Source: Planctomycetota bacterium (lineage in GTDB: Bacteria > Planctomycetota > UBA1135 > JADKAF01). Taken from it: a stretch of DNA of 64,000 nt. The translations under genes and the position numbers were made by a program. The stretch lies in NCBI GenBank assembly GCA_016719295.1, contig JADKAF010000001.1:6820001-6884000 (forward strand), given 5' to 3'. A model generated the notes under the pieces. That model was not told the DNA's origin and searched no databases. It saw only the letters and a program-made list of their open reading frames with translations. This document shows, piece after piece, positions 49,759 to 58,654 of the stretch. Numbering within the stretch: position 1 is the first letter of the stretch; every line of letters begins with the position of its first letter.

Positions 49759-52314
49759 TCAGGGGCGCCCGAGCATCATCGCGAAGAGCGCGCAGAGGTA
49801 GAGCGCGCCGGCCAGCGCGACCACGACCGTGAAGCCGAGCGTGATCGCGAGCGGCGCCGCGAGCGTCGAGCCCAGCACCGAGCAGACGCCGTTGATGCCG
49901 ATCGCCCAGGGCACGAAGTTCTCGCCGCGCTGGCGCACGAAGAAGAGGCCGAGGGGGAAGAGGATGCCCATCGGCAGGCCGAGCGGCAGCAGCGCCGCGA
50001 AGCCGATCGCGAGGCGGTAGCCGAGCTCGAGGTCCGAAGTGGCCTCGAAGAGCATCGGCGCCCCGAAGGTCTGGAGCGCGAGACCGCAGAGGATCGCGAG
50101 CACGGTGAGGCCGACGCTGCGCAGCGGATTGCCGTGCAAGCGACCCGAGATCAACGAGCCCACGCCGGCGGCGAGCAGGATCCCGCCGATCACGACGGCG
50201 AAGGCGTAGCTCTGGTTGCCGAGGAAGAGCACGTAGCGCTGGATCAACCCGACCTCGGCCAGGATGAACGCACCGCCGAGCAGCGCGAAGTAGAGCGCGA
50301 AGGAGAGCGAGCCGCCGATCCTGTTGCCGCAGAGCCGGAACCAGATCAGGGGCAGGAAGGTCAGCACGAGACCGAGCGCCAGGAGCACGAGCGCGAGCTC
50401 CGTCTGGCGGAAGAACGGATGCCCCTCGCCGCCCATCTTCTGCCAGCTCTGCGGCGGCTGCTCGGGCGCCAGCGCCGGCAGCGGGAGCTCCAGCTTCGCG
50501 CGCAGGGCCTCGAGCTCGCGGCGCAGATGGTAGATCCACGCTTCGCGCGTCTCCTTCGGCCGGATCGTGTGGAAGAAGTACGGCCGATCGTCCTGCACCG
50601 GGCCGAGATCGAGCGGCTGGAGTGCCAGCCAGTCGAGCAGGCGCCCGTCCTTCATCTCGCGCATGAGCTCGTCGGTGGGCTCGACTTCATCCGGCGCGAA
50701 CTGCAGCTCCAGCGGCTCGTTCACGCTGATCCCCAGCACTTCGTAGGACGGCAGGAAGACGCCGGTGGCCTTCCGGCCGCTGGGCTCGGTGTAGCGGTTG
50801 GCGGCGTTCGCCCACGCGCGAGCCTGTGCGCATTCTTCCTCCGTCCACGGCGTGCGCTTGAAGAGCAGGTCGCGGATCACCGGACCCTGCTTCACCAGCA
50901 GCACGTGGCGCTCGGGGCGCGCGCTCGGATCCAGGCGCTGCAGCGCGAGCATCGCGGTGACGGCCAATCGATGCACGTAGTCGTCCGTGGCGTAGATCAC
51001 GGAGAGCACGCCGTCCGGCTTCAGGTGGCGGAGGTAATCCTCGAAGGCCTGCAGCGTGTAGAGGTAGTTCTCGTGGACGGCGAGGTTCCCCGACGCGAAC
51101 ACGAACTTCGTGTCGACGCCGGTGAGCTGGATGATGTCGTAGGTCCGCTTGTCGCGGCGCAGGAAGGAGCGCCCGTCGGCGCGCGCGATCTCGACCTGCG
51201 GCTGCTGGTAGGGGCGGCCCAGCGTCTCGGCGAAGCTCTCGCGCACCATGTCCAGCGTCGTCTGGTTCATGTCGACGCCGACGATCTTCTGCGCGCCGAA
51301 GTGGAGGGCGGTCTGCACGTCGGGCGCGCCGCCGAGGCCGATGATCAGCACCTCGGGCTGCGCGGGCTTCCGGAAGTACGCCGCGCCGTAGACCGTGTCC
51401 TCGAAGAAGCGCTCGGCGCCGGGCTGCATGCGGATCAGCGGCGAGCCGTAGCTCGAGTCCTGCGTGAACCAGAGGCTGTCGAGCACGATGGCGCCCGGTG
51501 GCACGTCCTTCGGATCGAAGGCGAGCTCGATCTCGGTGACCTCGACGCAGCCCATCGGATCCCACGCTTGATAGGCGCGCTTCAGCTTGCCCGTCATCGT
51601 GGAGCCCTTCGTCTGCGCCGCTTCCTTCGCGCCGTGCTCGAGCCACCAGAGCTGGCCGCCCGGCTGCATGCGGAAGTCGAAGAGCTCGCCGCGGAAGAAG
51701 AAGGAGAGCGAGCCCAAGAGCACCGCGTAGCCGAAGGCCGCGAGCCGACCCCCCGGGGTCTTGCAGAGGGGCACCGCGAGCAACGCGGCGACGCCGGCCA
51801 GCACCGCGAGCATGCCGCCCGCGCCGAGAGGACGCAGCGCGACGAAGGGGATCACGCAGCCCACGGCCGAGCCGAGCAGGTTCAGCGCGTAGAGCAGCGA
51901 GATCCTGCGGCGCGAGTCGGAGAGGATCGCCGCGACGATCGCGCCGAGCGCGAGATAGGGGAGCGCCAGCACGACGAGGACGAGCGCATCCTCCCACCAG
52001 CTCTTGCCCTCGATCTCGGCGAAGAGGCGATCCGAGGTCCGCGCGAAGACGATGTGCGCGGCCGGGATCAAGGCGCCGAGGGCAAGCAACGAGATCTTTA
52101 CCAAGCCCTCGGGCGGGGGCAGCACCGCGAGCCCCTCTGGCGTACGCACCTTCTTCCGCAGCGAGAGCAGCGAGCCGCTCGCGCCGAGGCCGAGCAGCAC
52201 GACCGCGATCACGACGTAGAAGTAGCTCGGGTTCAGCGAGTACGCGAAGAGCTTGGTCTGCAGGAGCTCCAGGCAGAGCAGGAGCGCCGAGACGACGAAG
52301 AGCAGGAAGGGCAT
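49759..52314 (-). CDS. Membrane-anchored spermidine-synthase-like protein, second copy
   Basis: The 851-residue protein starts at ATG 52314 (LLFVVSALLLCLELLQTKLF opens the first helix). It has several N-terminal helices, a Rossmann domain at about 300-490 with VLIIGLGGAPDVQTAL and KIVGVDMNQTTLD, and a second membrane block (about 610-850). Neighbouring residues FVFASGNLAVHENYLYTLQA and GVLSVIYATDD follow the synthase fold. It is distinct from the first spermidine-synthase-like protein: no TPR, and a second membrane part. A polyamine substrate is unproven, as key donor/acceptor residues cannot be matched by eye. It is the converging partner of the metallopeptidase gene. Confidence 0.8.
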   Translation of the reverse strand: MPFLLFVVSALLLCLELLQTKLFAYSLNPSYFYVVIAVVLLGLGASGSLLSLRKKVRTPEGLAVLPPPEGLVKISLLALGALIPAAHIVFARTSDRLFAEIEGKSWWEDALVLVVLALPYLALGAIVAAILSDSRRRISLLYALNLLGSAVGCVIPFVALRPLGAGGMLAVLAGVAALLAVPLCKTPGGRLAAFGYAVLLGSLSFFFRGELFDFRMQPGGQLWWLEHGAKEAAQTKGSTMTGKLKRAYQAWDPMGCVEVTEIELAFDPKDVPPGAIVLDSLWFTQDSSYGSPLIRMQPGAERFFEDTVYGAAYFRKPAQPEVLIIGLGGAPDVQTALHFGAQKIVGVDMNQTTLDMVRESFAETLGRPYQQPQVEIARADGRSFLRRDKRTYDIIQLTGVDTKFVFASGNLAVHENYLYTLQAFEDYLRHLKPDGVLSVIYATDDYVHRLAVTAMLALQRLDPSARPERHVLLVKQGPVIRDLLFKRTPWTEEECAQARAWANAANRYTEPSGRKATGVFLPSYEVLGISVNEPLELQFAPDEVEPTDELMREMKDGRLLDWLALQPLDLGPVQDDRPYFFHTIRPKETREAWIYHLRRELEALRAKLELPLPALAPEQPPQSWQKMGGEGHPFFRQTELALVLLALGLVLTFLPLIWFRLCGNRIGGSLSFALYFALLGGAFILAEVGLIQRYVLFLGNQSYAFAVVIGGILLAAGVGSLISGRLHGNPLRSVGLTVLAILCGLALQTFGAPMLFEATSDLELGYRLAIGFAALLPLGLPMGILFPLGLFFVRQRGENFVPWAIGINGVCSVLGSTLAAPLAITLGFTVVVALAGALYLCALFAMMLGRP

Positions 52315-52635
52315 GGAGATCCGGGGCGCAGACGCGGCGGACCCGCGTGCGCGCGGCACCGCGGGGTTCGGCTACTCATCCGGGAACGAGGGAGCGAATG
52401 CAAGCGCAGGGGCGCTTTGGCCGCGGCGCTGCGAGGAGGTGCCGCCTCGAGGAGCGAGGCGCCGACGGGGCATCGGCTCGGAAGAGGGTCGAGCTGAGCG
52501 CGCGGCCGGATCCTCGCTCTCGCGCCCGCGCGCTCCGGGAGTGAGCAAGAACGGCTCACGAACGAGCTGCAGCGCCGTCAGGCGCTGCGCCAGCAGGCAT
52601 CTGAGAGGCTGTAGGCTCGATTTCTGCTCAGCCTC
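52315..52635 (-). other. 321-bp intergenic gap with two hairpins
   Basis: No gene is supported here. Two stem-loops are clear: cagcgcc/ggcgctg (52570-52576 and 52581-52587) and the longer tctgagaggctg (52600-52611) with cagcctctcaga (52629-52640), a 12-bp perfect stem with a 17-base loop whose right arm overlaps the stop of the minus-strand PLD gene. The longer one is a likely terminator for that gene. The remaining part may hold the promoter of the downstream minus-strand membrane gene, but I cannot place one. Confidence 0.6.
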
Positions 52636-54090
52636 TCAGAGCAGCGGCGAGAGGAGGCGCGCGAGCCCGTTCCGCAGGCGCTGGAAGCGGCTCCAGGCGG
52701 CGAGGTCCGCCGTCGTCATCTCTCGCGCCGAGCGGAGGTCGCCCTCGAAGCTCTCCTCCAGCTCGGCGGCGGCGGCGGGATCGTAGACCAGGGTCGCGAT
52801 CTCGTAGTTGAGGCGCAGGCTCCGCATGTCGAGGTTGGCGGTGCCGATGAAGGAGAGCAGGCCGTCGGCAACGAGGGTCTTCGCGTGGTGCATGCGCGGG
52901 CCGTACTCGAAGATGCGGACCCCGGCATCGAGCATGTCGGCGTAGTAGGAGCGCGAGGCCCAGCTCACGAGGCGCACGTCGTTGGCCTCCGGCGCCGGCA
53001 GCAGCAGGCGGACGCGGACCCCGCGCAGCGCCGCTCCCGCGAGCGCGCTGCAGACCGACTCCGAGGGGACGAAGTAGGGGGTCGCGATGTCGAGGCGCGC
53101 GCGCGCGGCGTGGATGCCGGCGAGGTAGGCGAGCTCGAGGCGCGGCCAGTCCTCCTCGGGACCACCCGCGAGCACCTGCACGGCGCAGCCGCGCTCCCCG
53201 CCATCACCTGCGGCGAGGTTCTGGAGGGCCGCCTCGGCCGCATGGGCGTCGACGACCTCGCCGGTCGCGATCGCCCACGACTCGAGGAAGAGCGCCTCCA
53301 GGTCGAGCGCTGCGGGACCCTGGATGTGCGCATGCGTGTCGCGCCAGGGGCGCCGCGGGCGATCGCCGCGGACGTACTCATCCGAGATGTTGAACCCGCC
53401 GACGAAGGACTCGCGCCCATCGACGACGAGGACCTTGCGGTGATTGCGGAGATCGGGACGGCGGCGCTTCTTCCAGAAGCGCAGCGGCGCGAACCACTCG
53501 ACGCGCCCACCGTGGGTCTCGATCGCAGCGAAGTAGTCCGACGAGAGCCCGCTCGAGCCGACCGCGTCGCAGAGGATGCGCACCTCGACGCCGCGCCGCG
53601 CGGCGGCGAGCAGCTCCTCGCGCAGCGCTCGCCCCGCGTCGCCGTCCTCGTAGATGTAGGTCTCGAAGTAGGCGTAGCGCGACGCGCCGCGCAGCGCGGC
53701 GCTCATGCGTTCGACGAGCGCGGGACCGTCCTGGATCCAGTGCACGCGGTGGCCCGTCCGCGGCGCGCTGCCGCCGACGCCGACGACGAGGTTCGCGAGC
53801 GGCTCGAAGCTGAAGAGCGCTTCGCGCTCGTAGCTCGCGTCCACGCGCTGCGCCAAGGTGCGGAGCGCGGCGCGCTGCGCGCGGAGGCGTTGGCCGTGGC
53901 GGCGCACCGTGCGGCGCACCGGCGCGCGACCGACGAGCAGGTAGAGCGGCAAGCCGACGATCGGCGCGAAGAAGAGCACGAGCAGCCAGAACCACGTCGC
54001 CGCGGGGCTCCGCCGCTCCAGCACGAGGCCGAGTGCCAGCTGGAGCAGCGCGAAGTCGAAGAGCAGGAAGGCCAGGCTGCCGAAGGTCAT
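52636..54090 (-). CDS. cls: Cardiolipin synthase-type phospholipase D protein
   Basis: The 484-residue protein starts at ATG 54090 with two membrane helices (about 1-50, matching a PLDc_N domain: FWLLVLFFAPIVGLPLYLL). Two HKD motifs follow: NHRKVLVVDGRE (H217, K219, D224) with GGFN after it, and HHAKTLVADG (H402, K404, D409) with FIGTANLDMRS. This is the layout of bacterial cardiolipin synthase, which joins two phosphatidylglycerol molecules at the inner membrane. Length and motif spacing fit the family. Its 5' end is divergent from the DinB-like gene across 86 bp. A phospholipase with a different product is possible but less likely. Confidence 0.93.
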   Translation of the reverse strand: MTFGSLAFLLFDFALLQLALGLVLERRSPAATWFWLLVLFFAPIVGLPLYLLVGRAPVRRTVRRHGQRLRAQRAALRTLAQRVDASYEREALFSFEPLANLVVGVGGSAPRTGHRVHWIQDGPALVERMSAALRGASRYAYFETYIYEDGDAGRALREELLAAARRGVEVRILCDAVGSSGLSSDYFAAIETHGGRVEWFAPLRFWKKRRRPDLRNHRKVLVVDGRESFVGGFNISDEYVRGDRPRRPWRDTHAHIQGPAALDLEALFLESWAIATGEVVDAHAAEAALQNLAAGDGGERGCAVQVLAGGPEEDWPRLELAYLAGIHAARARLDIATPYFVPSESVCSALAGAALRGVRVRLLLPAPEANDVRLVSWASRSYYADMLDAGVRIFEYGPRMHHAKTLVADGLLSFIGTANLDMRSLRLNYEIATLVYDPAAAAELEESFEGDLRSAREMTTADLAAWSRFQRLRNGLARLLSPLL

Positions 54091-54176
54091 CGCCGGAGGA
54101 AGGAGCTCGCGTCGTTCAAAGGGAGCATGCCCGCGGCTAAGCTCTGGCGCCACTCTACGCGGAGCCCGAGCGAATC

Positions 54177-54692
54177 ATGCAGCGACCGACGCCGGCCGAT
54201 CACCACCCCTACTTCCAGCGCTACGTGGGCCGCGTGCCCGAGGGCGACATCTTGGAGCTGCTCCGCGAGGGCCTCGAGAGCTCGCGCGCGCTGCTCCGCC
54301 ACGTCGACGAGGAGCGCAGCGAACACCGCTACGCGCCCGGCAAGTGGACCGTGAAGGAGCTGTGGGGCCACGTCGTCGACTCCGAGCGCATCTTCGGCGT
54401 GCGCTGCCTCGCGATCATCCGCGGCGAGACCTATGCCTATCCGCCCTTCGACGAGGACGCCTACGTGAAGACCGCGCGCTTCGAGCGCCGCTCGCTCGCC
54501 GATCTCTTCGCGGAGTTCGAGCACCTGCGCCGCTCGCACCTGCATCTCTTCGCCTCCATGGACGACGAAGAGGGCGCGCGCCTCGGCTGGTCCTTCGGCG
54601 CGCCGATCCGCGCTCGCTCGGTGCCGTGGATCCTCGCCGGCCACGAGATCCACCACCGCGCCGTGCTGGTCGAGCGCTACGGGCTGGTCTGA
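54177..54692 (+). CDS. DinB-like metalloprotein
   Basis: The 171-residue protein has a DinB four-helix arrangement with WTVKELWGHVVDSERIFGVR and a C-terminal AGHEIHHRAVLVERYG, supplying the His triad of the fold. It is not close in sequence to the DinB-like protein at 45257 but has the same architecture. Such proteins may catalyse thiol-transfer or detoxification steps. The start ATG 54177 is divergent from the cls gene. The single gene unit ends 91 bp before a secreted protein gene. Confidence 0.85.
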   Translation: MQRPTPADHHPYFQRYVGRVPEGDILELLREGLESSRALLRHVDEERSEHRYAPGKWTVKELWGHVVDSERIFGVRCLAIIRGETYAYPPFDEDAYVKTARFERRSLADLFAEFEHLRRSHLHLFASMDDEEGARLGWSFGAPIRARSVPWILAGHEIHHRAVLVERYGLV

Positions 54693-54783
54693 GCTGGGCT
54701 CGCGGCGCTGGGGTTGACGGAGGGGAGGGGCGCGTCGAAGCTCGTCCGTGGCCCGCCCTCTCCGTCCCTTCCGAGGTCTCGTC

Positions 54784-56448
54784 ATGAGCCGTCTCCGCTT
54801 CGTGGTGCGCTCCGCCTGCGCCGCCACCGCACTCCTGCTCGCCGCTCCCTCCCTCCTCGCGCAGACGACGATCGCGCAAGGCACCGCGCTGACCTTCGGC
54901 TCGAGCGCGCACGCGAACCTCGTGCAGGACGGCGCGGGTCGGCTCTACGCGCTGCTCCTCGAGGACCAGCCGAACGGCGATCGCGCGCTGGCGCTGCAGG
55001 TGTCCTTCGACGGCGGCGTCAGCTGGAATCGCCTGCCGACGATCCTGAACGACGCGACCAGCGGTCTCCAGGGGCCGAACCTCACGAACAACGCCGCCTG
55101 CGCGATCGACGACCAGGGCGCGCTGCACGTGACCTGGGCCGCGCATTACTACCCGTCGTACTACGCGCAGTACTACCGCTCGTGCGATCCGCTGTCGGGC
55201 GCGTGCTCGCCGATCGTGGATGTCACCTTGCTGCAAGGCGCGGCGAACACCGCGCGCACCGCGGCGATGGCGATCGCGGTCGATGCGGCGAACACGATCT
55301 GGCTCGTCGCGCAGTCGACGAGCTCGTGGGTCGAGCATCTCCTGCGCTCGACGCAGCCCTACGCCGCCGGCGGCACCTTCGCCAGCGTGGGCTCGATCTC
55401 GCCGTCGGCGAGCTCGCAGACGAGCCGCATCGCGATCGACGCGCAGGGACTCGTGCACTGCGCCTACTACCGCAACGTCTCGCCGGGGATCTACGAGCAC
55501 CGCGCCTACGATCCCCAGAGCGGCTGGGGTGTGCCGACCACGCTCGGCAACACGACCTCGCCGCAGGACTACTACGGCCTCCTCTCCTCCGACGCGCTCG
55601 GCAACGTGCACGCGGTGCTGGTGAAGGACGCGGCGAGCCCGGCCACCTGGGACTTCGTCTATCGCCGCTGGGACGTCGGCAACGGCTGGAGCGCCGAGAC
55701 GCCGCTCTTCCAGGCCGATCCCTCGCGCTACACCGGCATCGCGAACTTCCGCATCTTCGCGCTCGCCTGCAACGAGACGACGGGGCGCGTCAGCGTGCTC
55801 TACCGCGATCTCGCGAGCGACGCGCGCCTGAAGGTCGTCTCGAAGGCCCTCGGCGCGCTCGCTTTCCAGCACGCGGCGGATCTGCGCCCGGGCGATCTCG
55901 CGTTGAACGCGTACTCCGAGCCGGTGCTCCGCGGTACCCTCTTCCCCGCGTTCAATCGCGCGGGGGCGACGCTCGATTGCGCCTGGCGCGAAGGCGGCGC
56001 GAGCTCGCGCCTCCTCTTCCAGCGCCTGCCCGAGTGCAACGGCTCGCTCGCGCGCTTCGGCCCGGCTTGCGTCGATGGCGCCGGCGCCTCCCTCGCGCTT
56101 TCCTTCGAGGGCGCGCCTTGCTTGGGCGGCGCGCTCGCGGTGGGCCTCCGCACCAGCCAACTGCCCTCGCTGCTGATCGTCGGCCTCTCCAGCACCAACT
56201 GGAACGGCATCCCGCTGCCCTTCGATCTGGCGCTCCTCGGCGGTCCGCAGGGCTGCGCGCTCCTCACGTCGCAAGAGACCATCCTCGGGCCGGTCGCCGC
56301 GGGCACGCTGAGCTCTTTCCCCGTGCCGACGACGCCGCTGCTCGTCGGGCAGACGGGCTACTTCCAGGCGCTGGTCGTCGATCCGCGCCTCGGCGTGGCG
56401 CTGCCGATCGCGACGAGCGACGGGCTCGCGGCGACGTTCCAACGCTGA
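54784..56448 (+). CDS. Secreted BNR-like propeller protein with GCGG-type tail
   Basis: The 554-residue protein starts at ATG 54784 with a signal peptide (ATALLLAAPSLLAQTT). Repeats of the sialidase/BNR kind follow, with phrases SFDGGVSWNRLP, AIDDQGALHVTWA and IAIDAQGLVHCAYY, each resembling an Asp-box blade. From about residue 430 a tail like that of the other secreted proteins appears (FGPACVDGAGASLAL and GLSSTNWNGIPLP). No catalytic Arg triad was identified, so it is more likely a binding or structural protein than a sialidase. Exported or surface localisation is probable. Its true ligand is unknown. Confidence 0.78.
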   Translation: MSRLRFVVRSACAATALLLAAPSLLAQTTIAQGTALTFGSSAHANLVQDGAGRLYALLLEDQPNGDRALALQVSFDGGVSWNRLPTILNDATSGLQGPNLTNNAACAIDDQGALHVTWAAHYYPSYYAQYYRSCDPLSGACSPIVDVTLLQGAANTARTAAMAIAVDAANTIWLVAQSTSSWVEHLLRSTQPYAAGGTFASVGSISPSASSQTSRIAIDAQGLVHCAYYRNVSPGIYEHRAYDPQSGWGVPTTLGNTTSPQDYYGLLSSDALGNVHAVLVKDAASPATWDFVYRRWDVGNGWSAETPLFQADPSRYTGIANFRIFALACNETTGRVSVLYRDLASDARLKVVSKALGALAFQHAADLRPGDLALNAYSEPVLRGTLFPAFNRAGATLDCAWREGGASSRLLFQRLPECNGSLARFGPACVDGAGASLALSFEGAPCLGGALAVGLRTSQLPSLLIVGLSSTNWNGIPLPFDLALLGGPQGCALLTSQETILGPVAAGTLSSFPVPTTPLLVGQTGYFQALVVDPRLGVALPIATSDGLAATFQR

Positions 56449-56508
56449 CGCGCGCGAGGAGCGCGTTCTCTTTCTTGCTCTGGCGTTGCAAGAACGACCG
56501 GAGCTCCG

Positions 56509-56546
56509 CGCGGGTGGGCTCGCACTTCGCTGCGATCCCACCCGCG
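56509..56546 (+). terminator. Nested hairpin after the secreted BNR-like gene
   Basis: Outer arms cgcgggtggg (56509-56518) and cccacccgcg (56537-56546) are perfect, and an inner stem tcgca/tgcga closes within. It lies 60 bp past the stop at 56448. There is no T-tract, so termination would be weak or factor-dependent. Confidence 0.5.
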
Positions 56547-56604
56547 GCACGTCGATTGCATGCGCTGCTTGCGCTTCCCTCGAGCGCGCGAGCCAGCTTC
56601 GCGC

Positions 56605-57306
56605 ATGAACCTCACCGAGAACCACGCGATGCCGACCTTCCTGCCCTCGCCGGCGACGGAGCTGCGAGCGAGCTACCCGATCTTCGAGAAGCCCGAGGCC
56701 TACGAGCGCAAGCGGAGCGTGCGCAACTTCCTGGACTACGTGCGCTACGGCTTCGAGCGCCGCGCCCTGCGGCGCTGCCTCGAGCGCACCGAGGGCGTAC
56801 GGCGCGTCCTCGACGTGCCGTGCGGCGTGGGGCGCCTCTTCTCCTTCTGGCGCGAGCAGGGGCTCGGCATCCTCGGCGTGGACGTCTCGCCGTCGATGGC
56901 GGCCGCCGCCGCGAGCGCTCTCGCGGCGGGTATCGGTGCGGGGGAGGTGCGCGTGGGAGATGCGTTCGCGCTCCCGCTCGCGGCCGACGAGAACGTGGAC
57001 TTGGTGGCGTGCTTGCGCTTCGTCTACTACTTCGACGAGGTGGAGCGAAAGCGGCTCTTCGAAGAGTTCCACCGCGTCTCGAAGCGCTACCTGCTGGTCC
57101 AATTCAAGGACGGGGGGACCCTCGCGGAGCGCCATCGCGCCGCGCGGCGGCGCAAGCGAGCGGAGCGGCGCTCCACCAAGGGGAAGCTCGCCTGCACGCG
57201 CGAGACCTTGGCGAACGAGCTGCGATCCGCGGGCTTCCGGCTGCTCTCGATCGAGCGCGTGCATCCGCTCACGGATCGGGCGTACGCGCTGGCCGAGAAG
57301 TGCTAG
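56605..57306 (+). CDS. Class I SAM-dependent methyltransferase
   Basis: The 233-residue protein has motif I VLDVPCGVGRLFSFW, LGVDVSPSMAAAA after strand 2, and the post motif RYLLVQFKDGGTLAERH, a layout typical of class I methyltransferases. Its middle FYYFDEVERKRLFEEFH-like stretch resembles DUF-type small-molecule enzymes. ATG 56605 was chosen over the internal ATG at 56629, which is also in frame. The substrate is unknown. No co-directional partner is adjacent; the next feature is the inverted-repeat element. Confidence 0.78.
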   Translation: MNLTENHAMPTFLPSPATELRASYPIFEKPEAYERKRSVRNFLDYVRYGFERRALRRCLERTEGVRRVLDVPCGVGRLFSFWREQGLGILGVDVSPSMAAAAASALAAGIGAGEVRVGDAFALPLAADENVDLVACLRFVYYFDEVERKRLFEEFHRVSKRYLLVQFKDGGTLAERHRAARRRKRAERRSTKGKLACTRETLANELRSAGFRLLSIERVHPLTDRAYALAEKC

Positions 57307-57452
57307 CGGGTGCATCGGCTGAGTCCGTCGGCATGGTTGCCGGCTCAACGGCTCACGCCGTAGAGGCCGGAGTCGTCGACGCGAGATCGGTACTCGAACT
57401 CAAGACGCGCGCGAACAATCGAACGAGAGTGGCGCGACGACCGCTCCGCCAG

Positions 57453-57729
57453 CCCTACGGCGAAGCAAGCGCCGCGCCCGCCGCGCGTGAACGACGTCGA
57501 ACGACATCGCGCGTCGAAACGCGTTCAACGTCGAGCGCGACGCGGGAACGAGCGCGGCGGTCACGTCGCTTGCGTCGCCTCCGGATGCGGCTCCGCTACT
57601 TCGGTAGACATCGTACGCCGTTCCGGAGCCCGCGGGAGGCGGGGGCTCCGGAACTCATGTTGTCGGGAGCAATCGGATCGTCGACGCGAGAACGACGTCG
57701 ATAGACACGGGTTACGCGCCCGCGCGGCG
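57453..57729 (+). repeat. Left inverted repeat of the RAYT element
   Basis: This 277-bp repeat is matched by the reverse complement of 58655-58931. In its inner 120 bp (57611-57729) I count about nine differences by hand; the outer part is more diverged but keeps ccctacggcgaagcaagcgc at its far end. It holds a REP-like hairpin, gttccggagccc (57620-57631) with gggctccggaac (57643-57654), 12 bp perfect with an 11-base loop. The region 57307-57452 before it shows nothing I can name. Confidence 0.85.
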
Positions 57730-57891
57730 GCAGGGAGATTGCGCCGATCTGCTGCGCAGCTCGATCGCGAAGCGAACAACGTCGCGGATTCAAGAATCCG
57801 ACTTGCGATGAAACCAACAACGCCTGCGCTGCGTTCTATTCGCTGGAACGACCGCGGGGAAGGCGACGCGCAACGAGGCAGAAGATCCCAC

Positions 57892-57951
57892 ATGCGCCGC
57901 AAGGATCAGCAGCTCGAGTTCGACTTCCGTCAGCATGGCGGTAGGCGGTAG
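57892..57951 (+). other. Out-of-frame N-terminal remnant of the transposase gene
   Basis: ATG at 57892 opens 19 codons (MRRKDQQLEFDFRQHGGRR) ending at a TAG. This text matches the expected RAYT N-terminus, but the body of the gene is in the next frame. A 7-bp tandem duplication, ggcggta at 57937-57943 and 57944-57950, accounts for the shift: removing one copy joins it to RRKGAGRKPKN. Confidence 0.7.
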
Positions 57952-58639
57952 GCGGAAGGGCGCGGGACGGAAGCCGAAGAACGCGGAACCCGGCATGCCG
58001 CACCGTCAGCGCTCGACGAAGAAGCGAGGCGAGCCGCTGCACATCACCGTGCGCCTCGCCGATGGTCTGCCGTCGCTGCGCCGCGGTAGCGCGTTGAAGC
58101 TTGTGCTCGCGGCGCTCAGCGCGAGCAGCGAGCGGCATGGAATGCGAGTCATTCACTACTCGATCCAAGGGAACCACATCCATCTCCTGGTCGAGGCCGA
58201 TGGTCGCGAGTGCGTCGCACGCGGCATGAATGCGCTGCTCAGCCCACTCGCCCGCGCTCTCAACAAGCTCTGGGGCCGATGTGGCAAGGTGTTCCCGGAT
58301 CGCTACCACGACGAGGTCATCTCGACGCCGACGCAGGCGCGGAGCGCGTTGCGGTACGTGCTGCAGAACGGCAAGAAGCATGGCGCCGTGCAGCGCAGCT
58401 CGATCGATCTCTGCTCGAGTGCGCCCGTGTTCGAAGGTTGGAAGGAGCGACCACCGATTGGCTCGATCCCCGCGACATCGGCCGTGGCCTCCATCGCGCC
58501 CGCCTCGACCTGGCTTCTCACAACCGGGTGGCGCCGCCATGGCCTGCTCGACATCGACGAACTGCCGCAGCACAGGAAGCACTCCGGCCGACCGCGACGG
58601 AACCTCGCCGATTCAAGCCGCGAAGCAACATCGCGCTGA
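57935..58639 (+). CDS. REP-associated tyrosine transposase (RAYT, Y1_Tnp family)
   Basis: The 234-residue protein is a single-strand DNA transposase of the Y1/HUH superfamily. The HUH pair is in GNHIHLLVEADG (H81, H83). The catalytic Tyr is probably Y141 in ALRYVLQNGKKHG, and the basic start RRKGAGRKPKN is typical. The end keeps WLLTTGWRRHGLLDIDELP. The ATG at 57935 overlaps a 7-bp duplication and appears to be a rescued start after a frameshift, so the original protein was about 15 residues longer at its N-terminus. The stop lies 15 bp before the right repeat. RAYTs recognise REP hairpins, and two such hairpins flank this gene. Confidence 0.9.
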   Translation: MAVGGRRKGAGRKPKNAEPGMPHRQRSTKKRGEPLHITVRLADGLPSLRRGSALKLVLAALSASSERHGMRVIHYSIQGNHIHLLVEADGRECVARGMNALLSPLARALNKLWGRCGKVFPDRYHDEVISTPTQARSALRYVLQNGKKHGAVQRSSIDLCSSAPVFEGWKERPPIGSIPATSAVASIAPASTWLLTTGWRRHGLLDIDELPQHRKHSGRPRRNLADSSREATSR

Positions 58640-58654
58640 CGCCCTTCGTCCTGA

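Noticed and set aside
45760..52314. Polyamine biosynthesis locus
   Set aside because: Spermidine-synthase-like domains are present but no decarboxylase or aminopropyl donor gene is near, and the catalytic residues could not be confirmed.
54784..56448. Sialidase
   Set aside because: Asp-box-like blades are visible but no Arg triad or catalytic Tyr/Glu could be located.
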